From: Ganoderma boninense
Lineage: Eukaryota; Basidiomycota; Agaricomycetes; Polyporales; Polyporaceae
DNA: 64,000 nt
Direction of reading: 5' to 3'
NCBI GenBank assembly: GCA_002900995.3
Contig: PJEW03000013.1
Coordinates: forward strand, 893,395 to 957,394
Positions 11,776-21,712 of this stretch are shown piece by piece. Below the pieces are notes generated by a model, which did no database searches, had not been told where the DNA came from, and worked only from the letters and a program-made list of their open reading frames with translations. Numbering within the stretch: position 1 is the first letter of the stretch; every line of letters begins with the position of its first letter. The translations under genes were made by a program, and so were the position numbers.

Positions 11776-13066
11776 TCCTTTTTCTCAGCGGTTGTAAGGG
11801 CCGCAATCTTCTCCTCCATCGCCTTGAGCTGGGCCTGAAGAGCCGCTACTTCCGTGGTTGCAGTGGACGAGGAAGCAGCTTGCTGACTCTTTAGCCGCGG
11901 GCAGTCATACTTACGATGTCCAGGCTGGCCACAGATGTAGCAGTTTCCTGGGAACGGCTTCTTCCCAGTAGCAGCCGCCTTCTCCCCTTTCTTCTTCCAT
12001 CCAAACGACTTCGGCCGTTCTTCCTCTCTGGTGACGAGGGCCTGGTCGAGCGACAGCGCCACCTTCTGGATTTTGGTGAGGTCCGAGATGTCGTGAGCAC
12101 TGGTGGCGAGGACGTCCCAGAGCCTGGGAGGCAGGCCAGAGCAGTAGCGTTCGCGTTTGTCCTCGTCGCCAAAGCCGGTCCGCGCTGCAGCTGCATTGAA
12201 CTGCGCCGTGTACTCCTGGACGGTGCCAACCTTGCGATATGCCTTGCAAAGCTTGACAAGTTCGGTGATGGCAGCCTCCTTGTCGTCAGCCGTGCAGAAG
12301 TGATCCTTGAAGGCCGTGCTGAACGCGCCATAGTCTGCCCAAGGACTAGTTCCACCGGCGAGCTTTACAATGTGGGGGCCAGCCCAGGCTGCTGCTCCTT
12401 CCGTGAGCTTACTGAGGTGTCGAACAGTGGAGCGGGGGCAGGGGTAGTCATGGCGGGTGTGGACGCTCGACTGGGTGCAGCTGATGAAGAGGATAAGGGT
12501 TGTGGAGTGTTGAGGCTGATGGTCTCTTGCTTGGGTTCCTTCTTTACTTCCAGCTTTTTCTCTGCCTTTGGGAGTTTAGAAGTTGAAGCAATGGGGGTTG
12601 CGGGAGTCGAGGTTTGTCGCTGTCCAAGACGCTCTGTGACGAGTTCAAGAGTCTTGTCGAGGATGGGAGACCCTGTTGATCGTGCAGGACTGGGGATTCG
12701 ACTTTGGACACGACTCTGGGGTTGTGAGGTAGGGCGTGAGGCAGGGCAGGATGAGGGATTCCTGGATGCGATGAGGGCGGCTTGGCGAGCTGGGGGTCGG
12801 CTTGGGTCTCGGTGTGGTGGTGCTGGAGGGTTGGTGAGGCAATCGCGGATGAGACCTTCGTGTTCTGGTTCAGCTCGTAGGCGAGGTGCAATAAGTGCGC
12901 AATTCTCAGGAGTGTCAGGAAATCTCCAGTGCCAGTTAGGGCACGGTTGTTGTGCACAGACGACCCAATCGCCAAGAGTGTTTGCTAAGTATTCGTGCTG
13001 AACTTCGGTGGGGTGGAAGATATGTGGTTTTCTTTCGCAAGCCAGGATGACGGGGTGTCTCGCTTC
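11766..13066 (-). pseudogene. gag: element 1 Gag, broken by a frame change and probable internal loss
   Basis: The C-terminal frame (about 12430 to 11766) is clear: HLSKLTEGAAAWAGPH, SPWADYGAFSTAFKDHFC, then a CCHC zinc knuckle CYICGQPGHRKYDC and a coiled tail ending EKKEGF at the frameshift heptamer. Upstream, a second frame is open from about 13066 to 12425 and encodes a Pro/Ser/Thr-rich N-terminal region (e.g. RVQSRIPSPARSTGSPILDK). The two frames are offset near 12420-12450. The usual gag segment of about 100 residues just before the TEGAAAWA motif is absent, so a deletion with frameshift is the simplest reading. The far N-terminal frame opens without a Met and just after a pyrimidine-rich AG, so a 5' intron or a further lesion is possible. 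Gag is needed for particles, so this copy is probably not autonomous. Confidence 0.7.
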
Positions 13067-13440
13067 CTATACCAGGAATAGAAACAGCAGGTGCACGATC
13101 CGACACTGTCTGCTCAGCCTCCTCGGCCTATTGCTGTGTCTTAGCCCAAGGGACACGGGCCCAAGGGTGTTCTGCCTTGGCTTTGTTTCACCGCCTTTCT
13201 CTAGCCTCCCACGCCGTGAGGCGGACCACTTCTGTCAGTACCGGGGTCTCGTGTTAGGAGCTTTCCGCATACTGTACCACTAAGAGTGGCAAGCCTCAGG
13301 TTGCGCCGAGACCACGTCCGATGGTGTGACTAGAGCGCGCACTACGCTAGGCCAACACAGAGGATCTAAGTGCGTACCGTACGAGAGGGAAAGAGTGTGG
13401 GTGGAGTACGCTGGTGCTCGTGTAGAAGTTTCGACCTAAT
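13067..13440 (-). other. element 1 leader with self-complementary primer-binding site
   Basis: Next to the clipped 5' LTR the minus strand reads ATT then AGGTCGAAACT (13437-13427), complementary over 11 nt to the predicted transcript start inside the LTR. The rest of the leader has no convincing frame. Confidence 0.6.
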
Positions 13441-13853
13441 GAGCAAGGGCGTCGACGAGCACTTGTGCAGCGAGAGCGGAGCAGGGCTCGACAGTCAGGC
13501 TGGAGACAAGATGTATTGAGCGAGTAACTAACGAGCGAGAATACAGTGAGGCTTACCTGGAGACAAGAGGTCGAAACTGAGGTCTCCAGGTAGCGAAGTA
13601 CAGGTCTTATATACATGTAGTGGACAATGGGAACCGGGGACAATAGGTAACTATGGACACGGGAACCAGTGGAAGAACAATGGTATGTAGTACAATGATG
13701 ACGGGAACAATGGGTAACAGGAGTTATTGTACTGCGAGAACAAGGGATGGGTTTGCTAAACAATGGAGGACAATAAGGACGACACGGGAGGCAAACAGTC
13801 CAAAAAGGGAAAGAGAGACACCGGGGTAGGCGCCGAGCATGCCATTCATGACA
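13441..13853 (-). repeat. 5' LTR of element 1, missing 46 bp of its U5 end
   Basis: 413 bp match the other two LTR copies, but the terminal segment present at 7507-7553 and 19911-19957 is gone. Only one terminal A and the two-base spacer before the primer-binding site remain. Several CpG sites of the other copies read CpA here (e.g. near 13838-13846). Confidence 0.85.
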
Positions 13854-14376
13854 ATTGAGGCATATGACATGATCAATGACCTCCGGACTAGTGTTGAAGA
13901 TAAACAGATCGTTCTACCTGGACTGTAGCATGCTATCCTCTCCACCAAGCAGCTGGGGAACGGCTGCCCCTTCCAACCACAACCCCACCCTCCACCGGGG
14001 AGTTCACCCACCACTCAGGCAGGGGAGGCATGTCCTCAAAATGTATATATGGCACCTCACCTGTGATCTATTGCACTATGTACGTTCATCATGCACAGGT
14101 TAACAAAGATGCCCGCCTGCGAGGCGACCCTCTTAGGGGTGGAGCTGAGGCATGAGATGTTGGGAGGAGAAGTGCCAAACAGTAACTTGTGGCCAGGATG
14201 AAAGTGATGAATGTGATGAACGGCGCGGTGAAGCTGCAGATACCACCCGGGGAACCCTCGCAGTCGATAAACGTACCGTCTGGCACCTAGTATCCAATGA
14301 ATAATTGCAACAGTGCATGTAGGTTTGCATGGTGGTGTCCATCTCAGCTACCAGCCATCCCACCAAGAGATAGGAA
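13854..14376. other. gap between the two retrotransposons
   Basis: About 520 bp. A plus-strand frame right after the LTR reads EAYDMINDLRTSVEDKQIV then stops at about 13928. It looks like a residual exon, but I do not recognise it. Nothing else is seen. Together with 21713 onward this is the target into which element 2 inserted. Confidence 0.4.
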
Positions 14377-14381
14377 GCTGT
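14377..14381. repeat. target-site duplication, left copy (GCTGT)
   Basis: GCTGT before the 5' LTR equals GCTGT at 21708-21712 after the 3' LTR, the 5-bp duplication expected of a Ty3/gypsy integrase. Confidence 0.9.
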
Positions 14382-14780
14382 TGTCACGGTTTTTCGTGCC
14401 ACACTTAGTCTGGCATCTTATCAGGACAAGTTGTCTCTCGGTTCATCTTATCTTTTCCTTTATCTTATCTCTCTTTCCCTATCTTATCTGCTTCTTAGAT
14501 CATTCTCTCACCTGCGACAGGTCCCGGGACCTGCCCTGAACTGATGGTCTGTGCACCGTTCCCATGTAATATATAAAGGGCTGTGATGTGGGATCAAGAA
14601 CCTTAGATTCTGTCTTCTGTTCTTCCCTCCCTTCCACTGTAGGCAGCTTAACAGCCCCTGCCCTTCTGCGCCTTCTAGTCTAGGCAATCTATCCTCTTCT
14701 CTTCTGTTGCCACCCCTGTGTGCCCCATCAGTGAGCCCCTTTGTTTGTTTGTTTGGTGATGCAGTCGATAGGCTGTGACA
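14382..14780 (+). repeat. 5' LTR of element 2 (399 bp)
   Basis: TGTCACGG...CTGTGACA. It contains several short ATCTTATCT-type repeats in U3. Confidence 0.92.
14570..14615 (+). promoter_or_regulatory. element 2 LTR TATA box and predicted transcript start / self-primer
   Basis: TATATAAA at 14570-14577 lies 33 bp upstream of TTAGATTCTGTCT (14603-14615). That 13-mer is the exact complement of the sequence two bases inside the LTR end (14783-14795), so transcription is predicted to start at 14603. Confidence 0.65.
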
Positions 14781-14782
14781 TT

Positions 14783-14795
14783 AGACAGAATCTAA
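14783..14795 (+). other. primer-binding site of element 2, self-complementary
   Basis: AGACAGAATCTAA pairs over 13 nt with the LTR segment 14603-14615. I did not recognise a tRNA 3' end here. Confidence 0.65.
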
Positions 14796-15512
14796 CCCAC
14801 AGGCCCCTGGCTTAGTGCCCCCACTAGCCAGCCGTCTTTCCTCTCTCCAGGAGTTTTATAAATGTTTATCATCCCCCATCCCCTTCCCCTCCGAGAAGTT
14901 TGGTCCCCAGGAGTTTACCCGTCGCCACACCAAGAGGCACAGTCACCTCCCAGTCCAGGAACAGATTTCCTGTGTACTTGCGGATTGTGCAGAGGATCGC
15001 CTTCGCTACCGTCACAAGGAGCACGCACCTCTTGTCCCTCAGCGTAAAGCCCTGCCCCCATCCGTCCCCCTGTCCCAGCCATTGCCCAGGCCAGTTTGTG
15101 CCCAGGCTCCTACCCCTGTCCGGACCGCCACTCCCCACATCCCACGCCTACCCCTACAGTGCCGAATCTCAGCCCCTCCACTACCCAGTTTCAGCCGCAT
15201 CAACCCAAAGGAGAGCCTCACGCCGTTCTTACCCGCCTCCAAGCCATCTTCGACCGCAAGGTCTTCCTCATCAACCTCCCAGCCATCAACGTTCTAGCCG
15301 TCCAGCACATCGCTGACCAACTAGAGTGGGTTGCCACAAACCTCGACGCACACGGCTTGGAGTGGACCCGCCCTCAGCGACAACAGATAGAGTGGTTCTG
15401 CAAGGAGGTTGGGAACATTAGTTTTAAGGAGTTGAAGAAGAACTTCCCTAAGGTAGTGAACATGGTTGGAAAGCTAGACACATTTGGGTACTTAGATTGG
15501 GTAGTAGTTTAG
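14796..15512 (+). other. leader frame upstream of element 2 gag, no ATG start
   Basis: Two overlapping frames (about 14815-15297 and 15096-15512) look coding in turn. The first has FTRRHTKRHSHLP; the second has a well-folded-looking helical stretch with LINLPAINVLAVQHIADQLE and ISFKELKKNFPKVVNMVGKL. The second ends at 15512, five bases before the gag ATG. Neither frame has an in-frame ATG near its start. It may be an extra protein of the element, broken by a frameshift near 15150, or an N-terminal Gag extension made by non-AUG initiation. No family recognised. Confidence 0.4.
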
Positions 15513-15517
15513 AAACA

Positions 15518-17071
15518 ATGGCAACGGGTTCCCGTTTTTCGGTGTTAAACCCACACGATTTAGGCGATAGGCCTAGCACGCCCTCCAATGCATCCACAGC
15601 TGAGGAGGAAGAGACCCCCCGTCCGCCGTCCCAGTTGCCAACCTGTCCATCCTCATCCACCCCCACTCTTGGGGCCTTACAAAGCCCGGCAGTATGGCAG
15701 TTTCAGGGTGTGGAGTATGCAACACTTGAGGAAGCCGCACAGGTGGCAGGCGCACACTTCGGCATCCAGGATCACTACATCAGCTACATTATGGCAGTCG
15801 TTAATGACATGACATGGAAAATGGTCACGGAAGCATACAACCAGCTCGGCAACAAAATGTATGAACACCGCAACCAGGAAACCACTAAGATCCACAGGCT
15901 CAAGATCCTCATAAACAAGAAGGTTAGCAACATGATGTACACGGATGACATGGACGACTTCCGCTCTCGATGCAAGGATCTAGAGGACGAGAACGAGAAA
16001 CTGAAGGCTAAACTGGTTGCGCTCAAGGCAGATGGAGATGTTCTTAATCAAAACCACGGAACTCTCGTCAATGCTATCAAGCAGCTCCAAGCACAAGTTA
16101 ACTCACTGGCCTCCCACCCAACCGGTACACGCTCCCATGGCACACCTGCGCATGCCCCCAGTCGGCCCAAGATCACAGACCCGCCAAAGTTTAAAGGCAA
16201 GACGCTGGACCTGACAGTCGAACAATGGTTCCAAAAGCTCGGTATTTGGTTTAGGTACCAGAACATCACATCGGAGGATGACAAGATCACCACGGCTCTA
16301 CTGTTCTTAGAAGGAGGAGCTCAGTCCTACATGGATGACTACGCCCAGAGAGCAGCCGAAGGAGTCCCACTCGGTACATGGAACAACTTTGCAAACCGAC
16401 TCCGGAGTGGATACCGAGAGCTGGCCCCCGAAAAGTCAGCCCAACAGTCACTAGAGGAACATTGCAGGAAGTCACACGCGTCACTGGCCCTGTTTGCGGA
16501 AAACTTCCGCCGTTTTGCTATCAAGTCTGGCTACTCCGATGTAGAACTTATCCGACGGATCAAGTCTCAGTGCAAGGGAGACCTGTTTACAACCATGACC
16601 ACCCATCGCTCCTTGTCACCGCTCACGGTTCCGGACCGGTGGGAAGACTTCTTAGACTGGGCACTAGGGATCAAGATGAACTACCGAGGAGTCCGTCAGC
16701 CAACGTTGTCAAGGCCTGCCCGAGACCCAAATGCCATGGACATCGACACTGTACGCAAACCGGAAAAGCTCTCCAAGGAGCAGGAGGAATGGCTTGCCAA
16801 GAAGCTCTGTTTCCGCTGTGGTCGACATCCCTTCAAGACTGGTGTCAAGTGTCGAAACCTGGTATACAAAGGGTACTACGAGCTCCCGGACACGACAAAG
16901 GTAAAAGGCACTCGGGTACGCGCTATGGGCGAAGACAGTCAAGATCAAGACCGAATGGAGTTTGTCATCAATGCGCTCAAGGAGTTTGAGAAGAAGAACA
17001 AGGCCCCAGAGCAGGAGACCACCACGCGGATCGTCGAGGTTGATGAGCAGGATTTTCTCCAGCGGATGTAA
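15518..17071 (+). CDS. gag: element 2 Gag
   Basis: 517 residues from the ATG at 15518, without interruption. The order is: a Ser/Pro-rich acidic N-terminus; a helical region with a coiled coil (RCKDLEDENEKLKAKLVALK, about residues 150-175); the retrotransposon gag core (PPKFKGKTLDLTVEQWFQKL through YRELAPEKSAQQSLEEHCRK, about 225-330); MDIDTVRKPEKLSKEQ; and a variant zinc knuckle with CFRCGRH and a further Cys. The knuckle spacing departs from the standard C-X2-C-X4-H-X4-C. Gag forms the particle that packages element RNA. The ATG is chosen because it directly follows the leader-frame stop. Confidence 0.85.
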   Translation: MATGSRFSVLNPHDLGDRPSTPSNASTAEEEETPRPPSQLPTCPSSSTPTLGALQSPAVWQFQGVEYATLEEAAQVAGAHFGIQDHYISYIMAVVNDMTWKMVTEAYNQLGNKMYEHRNQETTKIHRLKILINKKVSNMMYTDDMDDFRSRCKDLEDENEKLKAKLVALKADGDVLNQNHGTLVNAIKQLQAQVNSLASHPTGTRSHGTPAHAPSRPKITDPPKFKGKTLDLTVEQWFQKLGIWFRYQNITSEDDKITTALLFLEGGAQSYMDDYAQRAAEGVPLGTWNNFANRLRSGYRELAPEKSAQQSLEEHCRKSHASLALFAENFRRFAIKSGYSDVELIRRIKSQCKGDLFTTMTTHRSLSPLTVPDRWEDFLDWALGIKMNYRGVRQPTLSRPARDPNAMDIDTVRKPEKLSKEQEEWLAKKLCFRCGRHPFKTGVKCRNLVYKGYYELPDTTKVKGTRVRAMGEDSQDQDRMEFVINALKEFEKKNKAPEQETTTRIVEVDEQDFLQRM

Positions 17072-19910
17072 CGAAGTCTGGTCGTAACATCCGGTCTATA
17101 TGTAATAGTAGCGTTAGCCACTTAGAGGAGTCTTTTGTACCTAGATCACATTATATATACCTTGCCTCATCTCGCAGGCAAAAGCAGTCATTAGATCTAG
17201 GACTCACCCTCAAGCAAGGCAAACGTGAAATCCAGACAGAAGCCCTAGTAGACTGTGGAGCCTACTCTAGTTTTGCACACTATCGGTTTGTTTAGGAACA
17301 TGGTTTAGAGTTGCGGCGGCTTTCCAGGGACATACGAGTTTTCAATGCAGATGCAACGGAAAACAAGAAGGGCCTCATCACTCACTACACACAATGCATG
17401 GTCACCATTGGAAAGCACACCAGTTGGCAGTCATTCTTGGTTACCGACATTGGGAATTGAGACCTCATCATTGGAATGACCTTCTTAAGAGAGCACAACC
17501 CTGAAATCGATTGGAAGAATGGACAGGTCAACTTCACACGATGCCCAGTCGCATGCCACCCCAAGGAACTGCTGACACAGGAAGAAGAGGTCCAAGCCAT
17601 AAATGAGCCCCAGTTAGAGGAGTTTGCACGAGACAGCTACGGTCAGCTCGAACCAGAACCCTGGGACAACACTGACCAGTTTGTGCACTGGATGAAGTTT
17701 TCGGATGACCCTGATGCAGGATACTGCGAGCACACATCGAAGAGAAGAAGGAAGAAGCGCTGGAACAACAAGAAAAGGGATACTGGTCTAGTCATGTCCC
17801 CACACATTACCACCAGTATGGTGACGCCTTCTCCAAGACAGCGTCAGAACGGATGCCAACACGCAAGCCCTACGACCATCCAATCAAGTTAGCAGAAGGT
17901 GCAACCTTGCCTAAGCCAGCCAAGCTTTACCCGTTAAACCCACAGGAACGAAACTCGCTGGATGGTTGGATCGATGAGCAGGAAAGCAAGGGATACATCC
18001 GACATTCCAAGAGCCCTGCTGCAGCACCAGTTTTCTTTGTCAAGAAGAAGGATGGGAGTTTACGGCTAGTCCAGGACTATCGTGCCCTCAATGCCGCTAC
18101 CAAGAAAAACAAGTTTCCCATACCACGGATACCGGACTTGATCGACCGACTCTCTCAGTCGTCAATTTTCACCTCCTTAGACCTGAGATGGGGATACAAC
18201 AATGTCCGCATACGGGAGGGTGATGAAGAGAAAGCAGCATTTATCACCCACTGTGGACTGTACGAGCCAACGGTAATGACCTTCGGCCTCTGCAATGCAC
18301 CAAGCACCTTCCAGGCTATGATGAACGAAGTACTCAAGGAGGAAATTGCCACAGGACACGTTGTAGTCTACATCAACGACATCCTCATCTTCACAGACGA
18401 CCTCACACTACACCGGCAGCTCACAGAACGAGTACTACAAAAACTACGAGCTAACGACCTCTTTGTCAAGCCAGAAAAGTGCAAGTTTGAGCAGCCATCA
18501 GTTGAGTTCCTAGGCCTGATCATCTCCAAGGACTCGATCACAATGGATCTTGCAAAGGTCGAAGGTGTTAAGAACTGGCCAACTCCAACCAAGGTCAAGC
18601 ATGTCCAGGCGTTTTTAGGTCTGGCCAACTTCTACCGGCGGTTCGTCAAGGACTTCTCTAAGATTGCCTGTCCGTTAACTGTCCTAACGTGCAAAGACTC
18701 TCCGTGGCAATGGGAAGAAGCACAAGAACAAGCATTCCAGGCCCTCAAAACCGCGTTTACAACAGCTCCAATGTTGAGAATCCCTAGCAACACTGCACCA
18801 TTCCGGCTAGAGACTGACTCGTCTGACTTCGCAACTGGAGCAGTGTTAGAACAGCTTGGAGAAGACAACCTCTGGCACCCTGTTGCATTCTATTCTAAGT
18901 CGTTGAATGAACACGAATGCAACTATGAGATCTATGACAAGGAGCTGTTAGCAATTATACGAGCACTGGAGGAGTACTGTCACTACTTGGAAGGACACCC
19001 AACCCCTGTCGAAATCTGGTCGGATCACCTCAACCTTACCTACTTCCGACAGGCTCAGAAGCTCACCCGACGACAAGCTCGCTGGAGTCTTTTCCTTTCA
19101 CGATTCAACTTCAACCTGCGACACCGCCCTGGAAAAACCATGCTACGTGCAGACCCTCTGTCCAGGAGGCCAGATCATGAAGAGGGAGTAAGCAGTGACA
19201 ACGCTGGACAAACCCTTTTGAAACCGGAGTTTTTTGCGATCAAAGCAATACAGCCAGGGCATGCCTCAGAAGTTGACGATGAACAACTATTGGAAAGGAT
19301 CAAAAAGGCACTGGAAGACGACACAATGACCAAGGATTATAGGTCACTGCTCAACAGCGGTCCCCGGGAGTTTGGAAAGGCACTACAGGAATGGAACTTC
19401 AAGAATGGCTTGCTCCTCCGTAGAGGCAAAGTTTACGTGCCAAAGGATAGACAACTGCGACTTGACCTGCTAAAACTCCACCACGACACACTACTCGCCG
19501 GACACCCAGGCCGATGGAAGACTCAGGAACTCATCACTTGCAACTACTGGTGGCCAGGAATCACAATCGATGTCAAGAAGTACATCAAAGGCTGTGACAC
19601 ATGCCAACAAAACAAAGCATCACGGGTTCCCCCATACGGTCTCTTGCAGCCAAACGAAGTCCCAGCAGGCCCATGGGAAGTGTGGAGCATAGACCTCATC
19701 ACCCAACTTCCCAAGTCCTATGACAAAAATGGCAACACATACACAGCAATCGCCATGGTAGTAGATCGGCTGATGAAATGATCTCACTTCTTTGTATGCG
19801 ATGACCACTTCTCAGCCTCGGATGCTGCTGAGCTCGTATATGAACACATCCTGAAGCTACATGGCCTTCCATGGCAAGTCATCTCAGATAGGGGAACACA
19901 GTTCGCGAAC

Positions 19911-20370
19911 TGTTACGACTGGCTGTCGAGTAAGATCAGGGAGGAGGCTTACGAGACGAGCAAGGGCGTCGACGAGCACTTGTGCAGCGAGAGCGGAGCA
20001 GGGCTCGACAGTCAGGCTGGAGACAAGATGTATTGAGCGAGTAACTAACGAGCGAGAATACAGTGAGGCTTACCTGGAGACAAGAGGTCAAAACTGAGGT
20101 CTCCAGGTAGCGAAGTACAGGTCTTATATACATGTAGTGGACAATGGAAACCGGGGACAATAGGTAACTATGGACACGGGAACCAGTGGAAGAACAATAG
20201 TATGTAGTACAATGACGACGGGAACAATGGGTAACAGGAGTTATTGTACTGCGAGAACAAGGGATGGGTTTGCTAAACAATGGAGGACAATAAGGACGAC
20301 GCGGGAGGCAAACAGTCCAAAAAGGGAAAGAGAGACGCCGGGGTAGGCGCCGAGCGTGCCGTTCATGACA
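19911..20370 (-). mobile_element. solo LTR of the element 1 family inside element 2 integrase
   Basis: 460 bp, TGTTACG...CATGACA, flanked by CGAAC at 19906-19910 and 20371-20375. It is the product of LTR-LTR recombination after insertion. Its self-primer segment reads AGGTCAAAACT, a G-to-A change from element 1. Confidence 0.92.
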
Positions 20371-21295
20371 CGAACACGCTTTTCAAGGAGTTTTGCAAGA
20401 AGCTGGGAATCCGGGCATCAATGTCAACAGCATACTACCCTCAGACAGATGGACAGACAGAACGGGTCAACCAGTCATTGGAACAATACTTGCAGATATT
20501 CACCGAACACCGACCCAATGACTGGGCCACCCTCCTCGCCTCAGCAGAGTTCTCATACAACAACATGGCACATGAGTCTACCGGCCTGTCCCCCTTCTTC
20601 GTCGAGTATGGCTACAACCCCAAGATGGCTCCGGACGTACAAGGAGAGCTGGGCTTCCCAACTCTTGAAGAAATCTTCCAAAACCGCACGGAAGCCCGAA
20701 AACAGGCACAAGCCTCTCTGACTCTGGCCACTGAGCGAATGAAGTGGTACTACGATCAGTACAAGAGCCAGGTGCCATTCAAGGTTGGAGACAAAGTACT
20801 GCTCAAAGGAAAGGACCTCAAGATCAAACAATCAGCCGCCAAGTTGTCAGCCAAGAACTTTGGCCCCTACGAGATTGTCGAGCAAGTAGGACCTGCGGAC
20901 TTCAAACTCCAGCTGCCTCCACAGAACAAGGTTCATCCAGTTTTCCATGCCTCAAAGCTTATTCCCTACCATGAGGACGAGATCGGTGACCGAAACCCAA
21001 CCAAACCTGATCCTATCGAAGTAGAAGGCCATGACGAGTTTGAAGTTGAAAAGATACTCGACTCGAAGGCCTACTATGGATATGTCCAGTACTTGGTGAA
21101 GTGGGTAGGATATGATGTTAGCGAAGCCACCTGGGAGCCAGTACGGAACGTCAAACATTGCAAGGACCTATTGGACGAGTTCCATGTTGCACACCCGGAG
21201 GCCGCACAGCCCATCTCACTCACAAACCCGCGCCCAGTCCAGAGGCAGTTTAACCGGCATGTTTGGCTTGAACGTTTCGCTGGAGCTCAAGTCTT

Positions 21296-21305
21296 GAAGA
21301 GGGGG
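21296..21305 (+). other. polypurine tract of element 2, inside the pol coding sequence
   Basis: GAAGAGGGGG encodes the last residues of Pol and lies three bases (the stop codon TAG) before the 3' LTR. Confidence 0.65.
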
Positions 21306-21308
21306 TAG

Positions 21309-21707
21309 TGTCACTGTTTTTCGCGCCACACTTAGTCTGGCATCTTATCAGGACAAGTTATCTCTCGGTTCATCTTATCTTTTCCTTTATCTTATCTCTC
21401 TTTCCCTATCTTATCTGCTTCTTAGATCATTCTCTCACCTGCGACAGGTCCCGGGACCTGCCCTGAACTGATGGTCTGTGCACCGTTCCCATGTAATATA
21501 TAAAGGGCTGTGATGTGGGATCAAGAACCTTAGATTCTGTCTTCTGTTCTTCCCTCCCTTCCACTGTAGGCAGCTTAACAGCCCCTGCCCTTCTGCGCCT
21601 TCTAGTCTAGGCAATCTATCCTTTTCCCTTCTGTTGCCACCCCTGTGTGCCCCATCAGTGAGCCCCTTTGTTTGTTTGTTTGGTGGTGCAGTCGATAGGC
21701 TGTGACA
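21309..21707 (+). repeat. 3' LTR of element 2 (399 bp)
   Basis: Same length as the 5' LTR, with six substitutions by my alignment; the self-primer segment and TATA box are conserved. Followed by GCTGT (21708-21712), the right target duplication. Confidence 0.92.
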
Positions 21708-21712
21708 GCTGT

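Larger units (their letters stand above)
7507..13853 (-). mobile_element. Ty3/gypsy chromovirus retrotransposon, element 1
   Basis: On the minus strand: 5' LTR at 13441-13853 (clipped), self-primer binding site at 13427-13437, damaged gag, -1 frameshift site, full pol with chromodomain, polypurine tract and 3' LTR at 7507-7966. LTR ends are TG...CA. The bases flanking the element (aatgg on the left, attga on the right) do not match as a target-site duplication. With the 46-bp gap in the 5' LTR, this suggests recombination or deletion after insertion. Pol is intact, so the copy could supply enzymes in trans but probably cannot move itself. Confidence 0.9.
17170..21308 (+). pseudogene. pol: element 2 Pol, inactivated by stops, frameshift, active-site change and solo LTR
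   Basis: Protease: ALVDCGAYSSF, where the usual D-S/T-G reads D-C-G (17251), with in-frame stops TAG at 17293 and TGA at 17458. A frame change lies between about 17700 and 17745. Reverse transcriptase and RNase H are open from 17853 to 19781, but the catalytic YxDD box reads YIND (AAC at 18375-18377). A TGA at 19779 ends the frame within the integrase core (VVDRLMK then SHFF). The integrase is then cut by a 460-bp solo LTR after ISDRGTQFAN and resumes with LFKEFCKKLGIRASMSTAYY. The C-terminus has a chromodomain (EVEKILDSKAYYGYVQYLVK...ATWEPVRNV). The normal TAG stop at 21306-21308 abuts the 3' LTR. Several lesions are C-to-T or G-to-A. Protein from this copy would be inactive. Confidence 0.88.
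14382..21707 (+). mobile_element. Ty3/gypsy chromovirus retrotransposon, element 2
   Basis: Two 399-bp LTRs differ at six positions by my alignment (about 98.5% identity) and are flanked by GCTGT. Inside are a self-primer binding site, a leader frame, an intact gag, and a pol decayed by stops, a frameshift, an active-site change and a nested solo LTR. It was therefore present before the element 1 family solo LTR arrived. It belongs to another lineage than element 1: gag lies in a separate frame about 100 bp before pol, and the zinc knuckle and LTR are unrelated. Confidence 0.93.

Noticed and set aside
11916..13001. 361-codon plus-strand frame
   Set aside because: It lies antisense to gag of element 1; composition follows the Pro/Ser-rich gag strand and no domain is present.
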